The position numbers were made by a program, and so were the translations under genes. A stretch of DNA of 64,000 bases from Futiania mangrovi. Lineage in GTDB: Bacteria > Pseudomonadota > Alphaproteobacteria > Futianiales > Futianiaceae. Below the pieces are notes generated by a model. It did not search any database and was not told the origin of the DNA. It saw nothing but the letters and a program-made list of their open reading frames with translations. Position 1 is the stretch's first letter. Every line of letters starts with the position of its first letter. Where the stretch lies: the NCBI RefSeq assembly GCF_024158125.1, contig NZ_JAMZFT010000001.1, forward strand, positions 1,116,001-1,180,000, read 5' to 3'. Below are positions 56,272 through 64,000 of this stretch, piece by piece.

Positions 56272-57622
56272 ACTTCTCCAGTTCCAGGCGCTTGGTCTCC
56301 AGGTAGAGCGACAGGTACCCCTCCTGCAGGTACCCGCGCAGGATCTCGTCCGCGCCCGCCACGTCGAGGGCCGCGTCGATCGTGCCCGGCAGGCTGGGGT
56401 CGTGCCGCTCGCTCGCATTGCCCGCGGTTGCCGGTCCCGGATCGATGCGATTGGTGACGCCGTGGTGCACGCCCGCGAGCAAGGCCGCGAGCGCGAGATA
56501 GGGGTTGGCCTCCGCGCCCGCGACCCGGTGCTCCAGCCGGCGGGCATGCGCCGGTCCCGCTGGGACGCGCACCGCGACCGAGCGGTTGTTGTAGCCCCAG
56601 CACGGCGCCATCGGCACGAACAGGTTGGGCTGGAAGCGGCGGTAGGCGTTCCGGTTCGCGGCGAACACCGCCATGGACGCGGGCATCAGCGCCAGGCAGC
56701 CGCCGATCGCGTGGCGCAGCAGGTCCGCCCCGTCGCGTCCGCCGTCGTCGAACACGTTGCGGCCGCCCGCGCCTGCGAGGCTGAGGTGCAGGTGCAGGCC
56801 GCTGCCCGCCTCCGCCGGGAAGGGTTTCGACATGAAGGTGCAGTCGTAGCCGTGCGCGTCCGCCACGTTCGTGACCAGGTGACGCAGCAGCGCCGCGTCG
56901 TCTGCCGCCTCCACGGGATCGTCGACGTGGCGCAGGTTGATCTCGAACTGGCCGGGCGCGAACTCCGACGTGGCGACCGTCGCCGGGATGCCCTGAAGCT
57001 GCGCCATCCGGTCGACATCGGTCACGAAGGCCGAGAAATTGTCGAGCGAGCGCATGTCATAGACCGACCGGCGCGTCTCCGGCCGGTTGGAGCCCGGCGC
57101 GCGCGGCGGGCGCGGGGAGCCGTCGGCGTTCCGCTCCCGGTCGATCAGGAAGAATTCCAGCTCCAGCGCGCAGACCGGCGTGAAACCCGTCTCCCCGAAG
57201 CGCTCCGCCACGTGGGCCAGAACCGCGCGCGGTTCGATGACCGGCGGGGTCTTGTCCTCGAACTCCATCAGCACCTGGCCGACCACAGGCTCCTTGCCGT
57301 CGGCGCGGAAGAAGCGCGGCGCGAACGTTCCCGCGACCGGCACCGCGGTCACGTCCGGATCGCCGTCGCGGAAGCCGAAGCCGTCCGGGTCCAGGCTGTC
57401 CCCGGTCACGTCGAGGGCGTAGATCGACCGCGGGATCTGCACTGTCCCTCCGGCCATGTTGCGGGCCTCGTCGACCGTCAGCCGCTTGCCCCGCGCGATG
57501 CCGCACAGGTCGATGAACAGCGCGTCGATGAAGCGCATCTCCGGATAGGCCGCGAGAAGCGTTTCCAGGTCCTGCGCCGCCTTCAGCCGTTCGGCTCCGT
57601 CTGTCTGTCCACTGCCGTCCAT
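56228..57622 (-). CDS. puuA: Gamma-glutamylputrescine synthetase (glutamine synthetase family)
   Basis: 464 aa. Glutamine-synthetase-fold enzyme: the C-terminal catalytic domain has LELEFFLID, GQFEINLRH, GSGLHLHLSL and NRNAYRRFQPN with the cation and ATP ligands. It lacks the adenylylation loop tyrosine context of housekeeping GlnA. PuuA glutamylates putrescine as the first step of the Puu pathway. The assignment is supported by the oxidase gene 17 nt upstream and the divergent putrescine importer. Activity on other amines is possible. Confidence 0.85.
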   Translation of the reverse strand: MDGSGQTDGAERLKAAQDLETLLAAYPEMRFIDALFIDLCGIARGKRLTVDEARNMAGGTVQIPRSIYALDVTGDSLDPDGFGFRDGDPDVTAVPVAGTFAPRFFRADGKEPVVGQVLMEFEDKTPPVIEPRAVLAHVAERFGETGFTPVCALELEFFLIDRERNADGSPRPPRAPGSNRPETRRSVYDMRSLDNFSAFVTDVDRMAQLQGIPATVATSEFAPGQFEINLRHVDDPVEAADDAALLRHLVTNVADAHGYDCTFMSKPFPAEAGSGLHLHLSLAGAGGRNVFDDGGRDGADLLRHAIGGCLALMPASMAVFAANRNAYRRFQPNLFVPMAPCWGYNNRSVAVRVPAGPAHARRLEHRVAGAEANPYLALAALLAGVHHGVTNRIDPGPATAGNASERHDPSLPGTIDAALDVAGADEILRGYLQEGYLSLYLETKRLELEKFRTFVSPLEYQWYL

Positions 57623-57639
57623 GATGCAACGATACTCCT

Positions 57640-58983
57640 TCACCTGTCCGTCGCACGGTAATACAGGAACGCGCCGGCGAGGTAGAGCCGCCGCAACTCG
57701 GGAAAGGGAAACCGCGGCGCCCCTCCCCGGTAGATCGCCGGGATCGCGGCCCAGCCATCCTTGCCGAGGGCCAGCGCGCGCGCCAGCGCCCTGCCCGCCC
57801 AGACCGCGCTGTTGACCCCGTTTCCATGATAGCCCATGGCGAAACTCACGCTCTCGTCGCCGTCGAGAAGCCCTAGCGCCGGCACCCGGTTCCGCGTCAT
57901 GCAGATCAGCCCGCGCCAGAAGTGCTCCGTCTTCACGCCGGCCCAGTGCGGAAAGACCTCCGCCAGCCGCCGTTCCATCCAGCCCCGCATGCGCGCCCCG
58001 TCCTCCGCCCGTCCGCTGGTGTCGCCGCGCGCACCGAACAGGAACCGCCCATCGGGCAGCATCCGGTAGTAGAACAGCAGCGTCCGCGTGCTCCACATCG
58101 GGCACAGCGTGCGCCAGTTGTGCGCGGCCCTGAGGTCGGGGCTCAGCGGTTCCGTCACGAGGATGTTGGAGATCACCGGCAGGAACCGCCCGGCAAGACC
58201 GAAGTGCAGCCCTTCGTCCAGAAAGCCGTTGACCGCGACGATCACCCGCTTCGCCCGCACGGTGCCCGTCCGCGTCACGAGCATATGCCCGCCCGCCTCG
58301 CGCCGCCACTCGAGGACGGCGCTTCTCGGGAACAGCCGGGCTCCCGCCGCCGCCGCCGCATGCGCGAGGCCCTGCACAAGCCGCAGCGGATTGATCGCGA
58401 AGCCGCAGTGCACCTTCAGCGCGCCGTGCTGCTCGCGTGCGTCGTAGAACTCCCGCGCGAACGACGCCTGGGTGTAGAGTGTCGCACCGATGCCGTACTT
58501 GCCGTAGCCGTCGCACAATTGGGTCAGCGCCTCGAACCCCTTGCGGTCGTGGGACACCCCGAACTCCGCGTCGCCCACGGCCTCCGCAGCGATCCCGTGT
58601 TCGGCGATCAGGCCGGCGACCAGGTCGACCGCCTCCACCTGGCTGTTCAGGAACGCGCGCGTTTCCGCTTCGCCATAGGTTTCCTCCAGCCCCCGGATCG
58701 TGCGCTTGGTGCAGTTGAGGCCGACGATGCCGCCATTTCGCCCCGATGCGCCCCAGCCTATGTGTCCAGCTTCGAGAACCGCGCAGGACAAGCCGTGGTC
58801 GCGGACGAGGTGCAGTGCAGCGGAAAGTCCCGTATAGCCGCCGCCGATAACCGCGACCTCGGTCTCGACGTCGCCCGCGAGCGGGCGGAGCGCACGCGCC
58901 TCGCCGCCGCCCGATACCGCCTCCCAGAAACTCGGCACCGGCTGATCGAACCGGTACAACGCCGCATCGTAGAGGCCCGCCAT
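57640..58983 (-). CDS. puuB: Gamma-glutamylputrescine oxidase-like FAD-dependent oxidoreductase
   Basis: 447 aa. DAO-family flavoenzyme: FAD-binding VIGGGYTGLSAALHL (residues 43-57), LEAGHIGWGASGRNGGIVG and the C-terminal FAMGYHGNGVNSAVWAG. It is expected to oxidise gamma-glutamylputrescine to the aldehyde. ATG 58983 has GGGGATAAG close upstream; the open frame runs on antisense to potF and is not used. Specificity is inferred from synteny with puuA and pot genes. Confidence 0.86.
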   Translation of the reverse strand: MAGLYDAALYRFDQPVPSFWEAVSGGGEARALRPLAGDVETEVAVIGGGYTGLSAALHLVRDHGLSCAVLEAGHIGWGASGRNGGIVGLNCTKRTIRGLEETYGEAETRAFLNSQVEAVDLVAGLIAEHGIAAEAVGDAEFGVSHDRKGFEALTQLCDGYGKYGIGATLYTQASFAREFYDAREQHGALKVHCGFAINPLRLVQGLAHAAAAAGARLFPRSAVLEWRREAGGHMLVTRTGTVRAKRVIVAVNGFLDEGLHFGLAGRFLPVISNILVTEPLSPDLRAAHNWRTLCPMWSTRTLLFYYRMLPDGRFLFGARGDTSGRAEDGARMRGWMERRLAEVFPHWAGVKTEHFWRGLICMTRNRVPALGLLDGDESVSFAMGYHGNGVNSAVWAGRALARALALGKDGWAAIPAIYRGGAPRFPFPELRRLYLAGAFLYYRATDR

Positions 58984-59083
58984 ACTTATCCCCGCGACTC
59001 CCAATACGTGTATGCTAACCCTCTCGTGCACGTCTGAAAAAGGACGTTTGCGCCGGCCTTGCGCCTTGATACGATTTCGCGGC

Positions 59084-59098
59084 TGCGAACGGTTCGCA
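59084..59098. promoter_or_regulatory. Palindromic operator candidate upstream of potF
   Basis: A perfect 15-bp palindrome, TGCGAAC-G-GTTCGCA, lies 17 nt before the potF start and 100 nt from puuB, immediately upstream of GGAGGG. It is suited to a dimeric repressor that would control the importer, possibly both divergent operons. Confidence 0.5.
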
Positions 59099-59115
59099 TT
59101 GGAGGGTTTTCTGGT

Positions 59116-60219
59116 ATGAGCGAAGGCAAGACGGGCCGCATTCTCGCGCTTGGCGCACTTGCGGTTTTCCTGACCGGCGGCGCGGCAACCGCGCAGGACA
59201 AGGTCGTGAACGTCTACAACTGGTCCGACTACATCGCGGAGGAGGTGCTCGCCCAGTTCGAGGCGGAGACCGGCATCAAGGTCGTCTACGACACCTTCGA
59301 TTCGAACGAGATCGTCGAGACCAAGCTGCTGGCCGGCGGCACCGGTTACGACGTTGTCGTTCCCTCGGCGGAATTCCTGTCCCGCCAGATCAAGGCCGGC
59401 GTGTTCCAGCCGCTCGACAAGTCGAAGCTGACGAATATCGGCAACATGTGGGACGTGGTCTCCACGCGGGTGGCGAAGTACGACCCGGACAACGCCTATT
59501 CCGTCAACTACATGTGGGGCACCACGGGCCTCGGCTACAACGAGGAGAAGGTGACCGCCCTCCTCCCCGACGCGCCGGTCAATTCCTGGGCGCTGCTGTT
59601 CGACCCGGCGAACGCGAAGGTCCTGGCGGAGTGCGGGATCCACGTGCTCGACGCGCCGGCGGAGGCGATCCCCGCCGCCCTCGCCTATCTCGGCCTCGAT
59701 CCCGACAGCCGCGACCCGGCCGACCTGGAGAAGGCCGAGGCCGTCTACAAGGCCATCCGCCCCTACATCCAGAAATTCCATTCGTCGGAGTACATCAACG
59801 GCCTCGCCAACGGCGACATCTGCCTCGCGCTCGGCTGGTCCGGTGACATCTTCCAGGCCCGCGACCGCGCGGACGAGGCGAACAACGGCGTGACCGTCGT
59901 CTACTCGGTGCCGAAGGAAGGCGCGCAGATGTGGTTCGACCAGCTCGCCATCCCGGCGGATGCGCCGCACCCCGACAACGCGCACACCTTCATCAACTTC
60001 CTGATGCGCCCGGACGTGATCGCGCAGGCCTCGAACTACGTCTACTACGCCAACGGCAACAAGGCCTCGCAGGAGCTGCTGGACGAAGAAGTGATCGGCG
60101 ACCCCGCGATCTACCCGGATCAGGAGACGCTGGACCGCCTGTTCACCAAGCTGCCCTACGACGCCCGCACCCAGCGGACCGTCAACCGCATCTGGACGGC
60201 CGTGAAGACCGGACAGTGA
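59116..60219 (+). CDS. potF: Putrescine/spermidine ABC transporter substrate-binding protein
   Basis: 367 aa. Signal peptide (hydrophobic residues 8-24, cleavage near TAQDK), then the family N-terminus VVNVYNWSDYIAEEVLAQFE. The polyamine-binding aspartates and tryptophans lie in ALGWSGDIFQAR and QMWFDQLAIP. ATG 59116 has GGAGGG 10 nt upstream. It is the first gene of potFGHI and is followed by an 11-bp hairpin. Confidence 0.95.
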   Translation: MSEGKTGRILALGALAVFLTGGAATAQDKVVNVYNWSDYIAEEVLAQFEAETGIKVVYDTFDSNEIVETKLLAGGTGYDVVVPSAEFLSRQIKAGVFQPLDKSKLTNIGNMWDVVSTRVAKYDPDNAYSVNYMWGTTGLGYNEEKVTALLPDAPVNSWALLFDPANAKVLAECGIHVLDAPAEAIPAALAYLGLDPDSRDPADLEKAEAVYKAIRPYIQKFHSSEYINGLANGDICLALGWSGDIFQARDRADEANNGVTVVYSVPKEGAQMWFDQLAIPADAPHPDNAHTFINFLMRPDVIAQASNYVYYANGNKASQELLDEEVIGDPAIYPDQETLDRLFTKLPYDARTQRTVNRIWTAVKTGQ

Positions 60220-60230
60220 CCCCCGCCGGC

Positions 60231-60262
60231 GCCGGGACCGCTGTCGGCGCGGCGGTCCCGGC
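60231..60262 (+). terminator. Strong hairpin between potF and potG
   Basis: A perfect 11-bp stem, GCCGGGACCGC (60231-60241) with GCGGTCCCGGC (60252-60262), and a 10-nt loop, 11 nt after the potF stop. It has no U-tract. It probably limits read-through or protects the potF mRNA end. Confidence 0.65.
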
Positions 60263-60301
60263 CCCTGTCTCGCGCGCCGCGAGCCGCTTTCGGGAGGCGT
60301 C

Positions 60302-61465
60302 ATGAGCATCCGGCGCACACCACAGCCACAGCGCGACTACGCCCCCTGGACGGACCCGGCCGCCGTGCCGCTCGTCCGGTTCGAGAGCGTGACCAAGCGC
60401 TTCGGCGACTTCGTTGCCGTCGACGAACTCAGCCTCGACATCTACCGGCGGGAGTTCTTCGCCCTGCTGGGCCCGTCAGGCTGTGGAAAGACTACGCTCC
60501 TGCGCATGCTTGCGGGCTTCGAGACGCCGACGGAAGGCCGCGTCCTTCTAGACGGGGAAGACGTCTCGCGCCTGCCCCCCTACCGCCGGCCCGTGAACAT
60601 GATGTTCCAGTCCTATGCGCTCTTCCCGCACATGACGGTTGCGGCGAACATCGCCTTCGGGCTCCGGCAGGACGGGATGCCGAAGCCTGAGATCAAGACC
60701 CGCGTCGACGAGATGCTGGAGCTTGTGCAGCTTGGCCCCTTCGCGCACCGCAAGCCGCATCAGCTTTCCGGCGGCCAGCGCCAGCGCGTCGCGCTCGCCC
60801 GCTCGCTCGCCAAGAAGCCGAAGCTGCTGCTGCTCGACGAGCCTTTGGGCGCGCTCGACAAGAAGCTGCGCGAAAAGACCCAGTTCGAGCTGATGGACCT
60901 GCAGTACGAGCTTGGCCTGACCTTCGTCATCGTCACCCACGACCAGGAGGAGGCGATGACCGTCTCCGACCGGATCGGCGTCATGAACCAGGGCAAGCTG
61001 ATCCAGGTCGCTCCTCCGGGCGAGATCTACGAGTTTCCCGCGACCCGCTACGTCGCGGACTTCATCGGCGACGTCACGCTGATCGAGGCGCGCGTGACCG
61101 GGACAGCCGAGGGCGAGACGCATCTTTCGCGGCTCGGCGCGGGGGCGGACGACGCACCGCTGCTCTGCCGCCCGGGCAATGGCGCCGCCGCCGCGGGCGA
61201 TGCGGTCGCCGTGGCGATCCGGCCGGAAAAGGTACGCATTTCCAAGCAGAAGCCTGAGGACGCGGCCGTCAATGCGGTCAGCGGCCAGGTGTGGGACATC
61301 GGCTATTTCGGGGATTTCTCGATCTATCACGTCCGCCTTGCAGACGGGACGACCGTCAAGGCGCAGGAACCCAACCAGAGCCGCCTCGCCGCCCGCGAGA
61401 TAACCTGGGAAGACACGGTCTGGCTCAGCTGGGCGCCCGAGGCGGGCGTCGTGCTGACCGGCTGA
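60302..61465 (+). CDS. potG: Polyamine ABC transporter ATP-binding protein
   Basis: 387 aa. Walker A GPSGCGKTTLLR, Q-loop FQSYALFPHMTV, signature LSGGQRQRVALARS, Walker B LLLLDEPLGALD and an H-loop in VTHDQEEAM, followed by a C-terminal TOBE domain of about 110 residues. ATP-driving subunit for potHI. Confidence 0.96.
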   Translation: MSIRRTPQPQRDYAPWTDPAAVPLVRFESVTKRFGDFVAVDELSLDIYRREFFALLGPSGCGKTTLLRMLAGFETPTEGRVLLDGEDVSRLPPYRRPVNMMFQSYALFPHMTVAANIAFGLRQDGMPKPEIKTRVDEMLELVQLGPFAHRKPHQLSGGQRQRVALARSLAKKPKLLLLDEPLGALDKKLREKTQFELMDLQYELGLTFVIVTHDQEEAMTVSDRIGVMNQGKLIQVAPPGEIYEFPATRYVADFIGDVTLIEARVTGTAEGETHLSRLGAGADDAPLLCRPGNGAAAAGDAVAVAIRPEKVRISKQKPEDAAVNAVSGQVWDIGYFGDFSIYHVRLADGTTVKAQEPNQSRLAAREITWEDTVWLSWAPEAGVVLTG

Positions 61466-61488
61466 GCGCACGGGGGAGGCGACAGGCG

Positions 61489-62415
61489 ATGGCGGGCGCA
61501 CAGGCACCGGGCACAGGCGGATGGGGACGGGTCGCGCTGATCCTCGCTCCCTACCTTTGGCTGCTCGTCTTCTTCCTCGCGCCCTTCCTGATCGTCCTCA
61601 AGATTTCGCTCTCCGACATGGCGATCGCCATGCCGCCTTACGAGCCGGTGCTGGACGTCTTCGCCGGGCTCGCGGCGATGGGAGATTTCCTCCGCGCGCT
61701 CGATTTCGAGAACTATGTCTGGCTGACGCAGGACAACCTCTACTGGCGCGCCTACCTGTCGAGCGTTCAGTTCGCTGCAATTGCGACGTTTCTGGCCCTG
61801 CTCATCGGTTACCCGATGGCCTATGGCATGGCGCGTGCGCCGAAGGCGTGGCGCCCGACGCTGCTGATGCTCGTCATCCTGCCGTTCTGGACGTCCTTCC
61901 TGATCCGCGTCTATGCGTGGATCGGCATCCTCAAGAACGAGGGGCTGCTCAACCTGCTGCTCGTTGACATTCTCGGCGTGATCGACACACCGCTGACGAT
62001 CCTCAACACGACGACCGCCGTCTATATCGGCATCGTCTATTCCTACCTGCCCTTCATGGTGCTGCCGCTTTACGCTGCCCTGGAGAAGATGGACGAGAGC
62101 CTGATCGAGGCGGCGCTCGATCTCGGCTGCACACCGGTTCGCGCCTTCTGGCAGGTGACATTCCCGCTGTCTCTGCCGGGCGTTCTCGCAGGCTGCTTCC
62201 TGGTCTTCATTCCTGCCGTCGGGGAGTTCGTCATTCCGGACCTGCTCGGCGGCTCCGATACGCTGATGATCGGCAAGACCCTGTGGACGGAGTTCTTCGG
62301 CAACCGCGACTGGCCGGTCTCGTCTGCGGTGGCGATCCTGCTTCTGCTCATCCTCGTCGTGCCCATCGTGATCTTCCAGCGTCTGCAGGACCGCAACCGG
62401 GAGGCAGGGGCATGA
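61489..62415 (+). CDS. potH: Polyamine ABC transporter permease PotH
   Basis: 308 aa with six membrane helices. The EAA loop is EAALDLGCTPVRAFWQVTFPLSLPG, the coupling helix that contacts PotG. ATG 61489 is 23 nt after potG. Its stop overlaps the start of potI as ATGA. Confidence 0.95.
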   Translation: MAGAQAPGTGGWGRVALILAPYLWLLVFFLAPFLIVLKISLSDMAIAMPPYEPVLDVFAGLAAMGDFLRALDFENYVWLTQDNLYWRAYLSSVQFAAIATFLALLIGYPMAYGMARAPKAWRPTLLMLVILPFWTSFLIRVYAWIGILKNEGLLNLLLVDILGVIDTPLTILNTTTAVYIGIVYSYLPFMVLPLYAALEKMDESLIEAALDLGCTPVRAFWQVTFPLSLPGVLAGCFLVFIPAVGEFVIPDLLGGSDTLMIGKTLWTEFFGNRDWPVSSAVAILLLLILVVPIVIFQRLQDRNREAGA

Positions 62416-63245
62416 ACCGGTCTCTCTCGCCCTTCACCGCGACGGCGCTGACGCTGGGCTTCGCCTTTCTCTACCTGCCGATCCTGCTGCTGGTGATCTA
62501 CAGCTTCAACGAGAGCAGGCTTGTCACCGTCTGGGGCGGCTGGTCGACCCGCTGGTACGGCGAGGTGCTGCAGAACCAGGCCATCCTCGACGCAGCGTGG
62601 GTCACCGTGCGGGTCGCCGCGGCATCGGCCACGGTGGCAACTGTCCTGGGCACGCTCGCGGCCCTCGTCCTCGTCCGGGCGGGCCGGTTTCCTGGCCGTA
62701 TGCTGTTCTCCGGCATGGTCTATGCGCCCCTCGTCATGCCCGAGGTCATCACCGGCCTGTCCCTGCTGCTCCTGTTCGTCGCCATGGATTTCGCGCGCGG
62801 GTTCTGGACCGTGACTCTCGCCCACATCACGTTTTCCATGTGCTTCGTCGCGGTGGTGGTGCAGTCGCGCCTGGTCAGTTTCGACCGCTCTCTGGAGGAA
62901 GCGGCGATGGACCTCGGCTGCCCGCCGTGGCGCACCTTCTTCGAGATCACGTTGCCGGTGATCCTGCCGGCCGTCGTGTCAGGCTGGCTGCTGGCCTTCA
63001 CCCTGTCGCTCGACGACCTGGTCATCGCCAGTTTCACGACGGGGCCGGGTGCCACGACACTGCCGATGCGGATCTACAGCCAGGTGCGCCTTGGCGTCAC
63101 GCCGGAGATCAACGCGATTTCCACCATCCTCATCGCGCTTGTCACTCTGGGCGTAATCGCTGCCTCCATCACCACGAAGCGGCAGGAGCAGCGGCGCGAG
63201 GCGGACATGCGCGCCGCCGTTGCGCGCGAGGCAGCGCAGGCCTAG
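62412..63245 (+). CDS. potI: Polyamine ABC transporter permease PotI
   Basis: 277 aa with six membrane helices. The EAA loop EEAAMDLGCPPWRTFFEITLPVILPA is intact. The start MNRSLSPFTATALTLGF at 62412 overlaps the potH stop by 4 nt; the open frame upstream is inside potH. The last codon overlaps the convergent Spy-like gene by 4 nt. Confidence 0.95.
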   Translation: MNRSLSPFTATALTLGFAFLYLPILLLVIYSFNESRLVTVWGGWSTRWYGEVLQNQAILDAAWVTVRVAAASATVATVLGTLAALVLVRAGRFPGRMLFSGMVYAPLVMPEVITGLSLLLLFVAMDFARGFWTVTLAHITFSMCFVAVVVQSRLVSFDRSLEEAAMDLGCPPWRTFFEITLPVILPAVVSGWLLAFTLSLDDLVIASFTTGPGATTLPMRIYSQVRLGVTPEINAISTILIALVTLGVIAASITTKRQEQRREADMRAAVAREAAQA

Positions 63246-63730
63246 CTGCCCTTGCGTTCACCGCGCTCCTCGGCGCGCTCCCGGACCCTCTCCATGAGGC
63301 GCTCGCGCCTCGCTTCCAGTTCGGCGCTGATCCGTGCGCGCTCTTCCGGTGTCATGAGGCGGACCATGTCGAATACCGTGGCATGAACCGCCTGTTGCGT
63401 CTCCGCCATCCGGGCTTCCAGTACCCCGGCGGCGGCGGCGGCCTTCTCCTGGTCCACCGTTTCCGCGAAAAGGGTCTCGCGCAGACCTTCGCGCGCCTCG
63501 CCCATCGCCCTGTAGCGCCCGCGCAACTCCTCGCGCCGCACCCGCATCTGTGCCCGGATCTCCTCGGCCCGGTCCCCCGGCAACATGCGCAGGATGTTGC
63601 CCGGCGAGATGCTGACCGCATCCCAGTCGAGCCGGTCGCGGCCGAGGTGCTGCCCTGCCATCAGTCCGCCCAGGAACAGGTTCAGGAGGACCGAGGCGAA
63701 AAGTGCAATTCCAAGCCATTTCCGCCGCAT
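63242..63730 (-). CDS. Periplasmic Spy/CnrX-like protein
   Basis: 162 aa. N-terminal membrane anchor (WLGIALFASVLLNLFLGGLMAG) followed by long amphipathic helices rich in Arg and Glu, with LMTPEERARISAELEARR, the TPEERAR motif of heavy-metal-sensor (CnrX/ZraP) and Spy-type periplasmic proteins. It is probably a periplasmic chaperone or sensor. It lies just downstream of a second membrane-protein gene; in similar loci such pairs accompany an ECF sigma factor, which would be beyond the right edge. Confidence 0.82.
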   Translation of the reverse strand: MRRKWLGIALFASVLLNLFLGGLMAGQHLGRDRLDWDAVSISPGNILRMLPGDRAEEIRAQMRVRREELRGRYRAMGEAREGLRETLFAETVDQEKAAAAAGVLEARMAETQQAVHATVFDMVRLMTPEERARISAELEARRERLMERVRERAEERGERKGS

Positions 63731-63731
63731 G

Positions 63732-64000
63732 TCAGAACTCTCCTCCGAAACGATCGACGCCGGTCAGAGGCGCGCTGATCGCCGGGCCGGCCGTGAACGG
63801 GTCGTCTGTCAGCGCGGGGGTGGAGGCGCGCGCCTCGATGAAGCCGATGGTGAGGCCGAGGGCTGCGGCGGCCGCCAGCGCACTGCCTTGTGCCCAAAGC
63901 CCGCGCATCCAGCCCAGCAGATTTCCCCCGGCGGGCTGCTGCGCATCGATCTCAGCCAGGATCCGGCCGTAGAGCGCGGCGCCCGGCTCCGGCACCTCGA
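63732..64000 (-). CDS. Membrane protein, N-terminus beyond window (possible anti-sigma factor)
   Basis: The last 89 codons of a gene entering from the right edge. The visible part ends with a membrane helix (LWAQGSALAAAAALGLTIGF) and a short periplasmic tail (PLTGVDRFGGEF). Preceding residues LYGRILAEIDAQ resemble the linker of small anti-sigma factors. It ends 1 nt before the Spy-like gene begins. The identification is tentative because the cytoplasmic domain is missing. Confidence 0.7.
   Translation of the reverse strand, partial: EVPEPGAALYGRILAEIDAQQPAGGNLLGWMRGLWAQGSALAAAAALGLTIGFIEARASTPALTDDPFTAGPAISAPLTGVDRFGGEF

Overview
This is a 64-kb stretch of a GC-rich chromosome from an alphaproteobacterium. 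It is packed with genes in the order and style of a free-living heterotroph. The class assignment rests on several points: the SOS boxes have the alphaproteobacterial GTTC-N7-GTTC form, proS is the short (~440 aa) type, the first enzyme of the shikimate pathway is a class II DAHP synthase, and DUF1467, DUF1289 and DUF309 proteins occur. I cannot place it below class. There are no insertion sequences, phages or CRISPR arrays. The only RNA gene I see is one tRNA-Val(CAC).

Layout. 1-6.2 kb (minus): dnaE (C-terminus outside the window), a 38-aa membrane ORF under a LexA-type promoter, lolD, lolC/E, proS. 6.5-19.9 kb (minus): DUF1467, methylmalonyl-CoA epimerase, gltX, nadE, class II aroG, gor, rpiA, gabD, a coiled-coil protein, a cold-shock-domain protein, glmS, glmU. 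20.0-23.3 kb (plus): gph, tRNA-Val and a translationally coupled queC-queE-queD-queF operon for preQ0/preQ1 synthesis. 23.2-31.1 kb: lipoprotein hydrolase, uracil-DNA-glycosylase-family protein, GST, an SDR, TerC, a pair of acyl-CoA dehydrogenases, cobT. 31.2-34.9 kb (plus): DUF1289, a periplasmic aspartic protease, a phosphomannomutase, a TadG-like von Willebrand protein.

34.9-51.4 kb (minus) is a catabolic island for aerobic benzoate degradation by the box (benzoyl-CoA epoxide) route: an ABC importer of the branched-chain amino acid/aromatic acid class (livK-H-M-G-F), benzoate-CoA ligase, an alpha/beta hydrolase, boxD, DUF309, boxC, boxB, boxA and the regulator boxR, followed by dusA and a TSUP permease. 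Benzoate would be imported, activated to benzoyl-CoA, epoxidised by BoxAB, ring-opened by BoxC and oxidised by BoxD. The promoter regions of livK and boxC share a 14-bp TGCA-type element, a plausible BoxR operator.

51.6-56.3 kb: a conserved hypothetical protein, a small membrane protein, pepN and an NAD-dependent sugar epimerase. 56.2-63.2 kb: a polyamine module, with gamma-glutamylputrescine synthetase (puuA) and oxidase (puuB) divergent from potF-G-H-I. The window ends with a Spy/CnrX-like periplasmic protein and the tail of a membrane protein.

The most interesting signals are: the SOS-controlled small membrane protein in front of dnaE; the shared box/liv operator; strong hairpins after both solute-binding-protein genes and over two ribosome binding sites; and a QueD with asparagine where the catalytic cysteine is expected.
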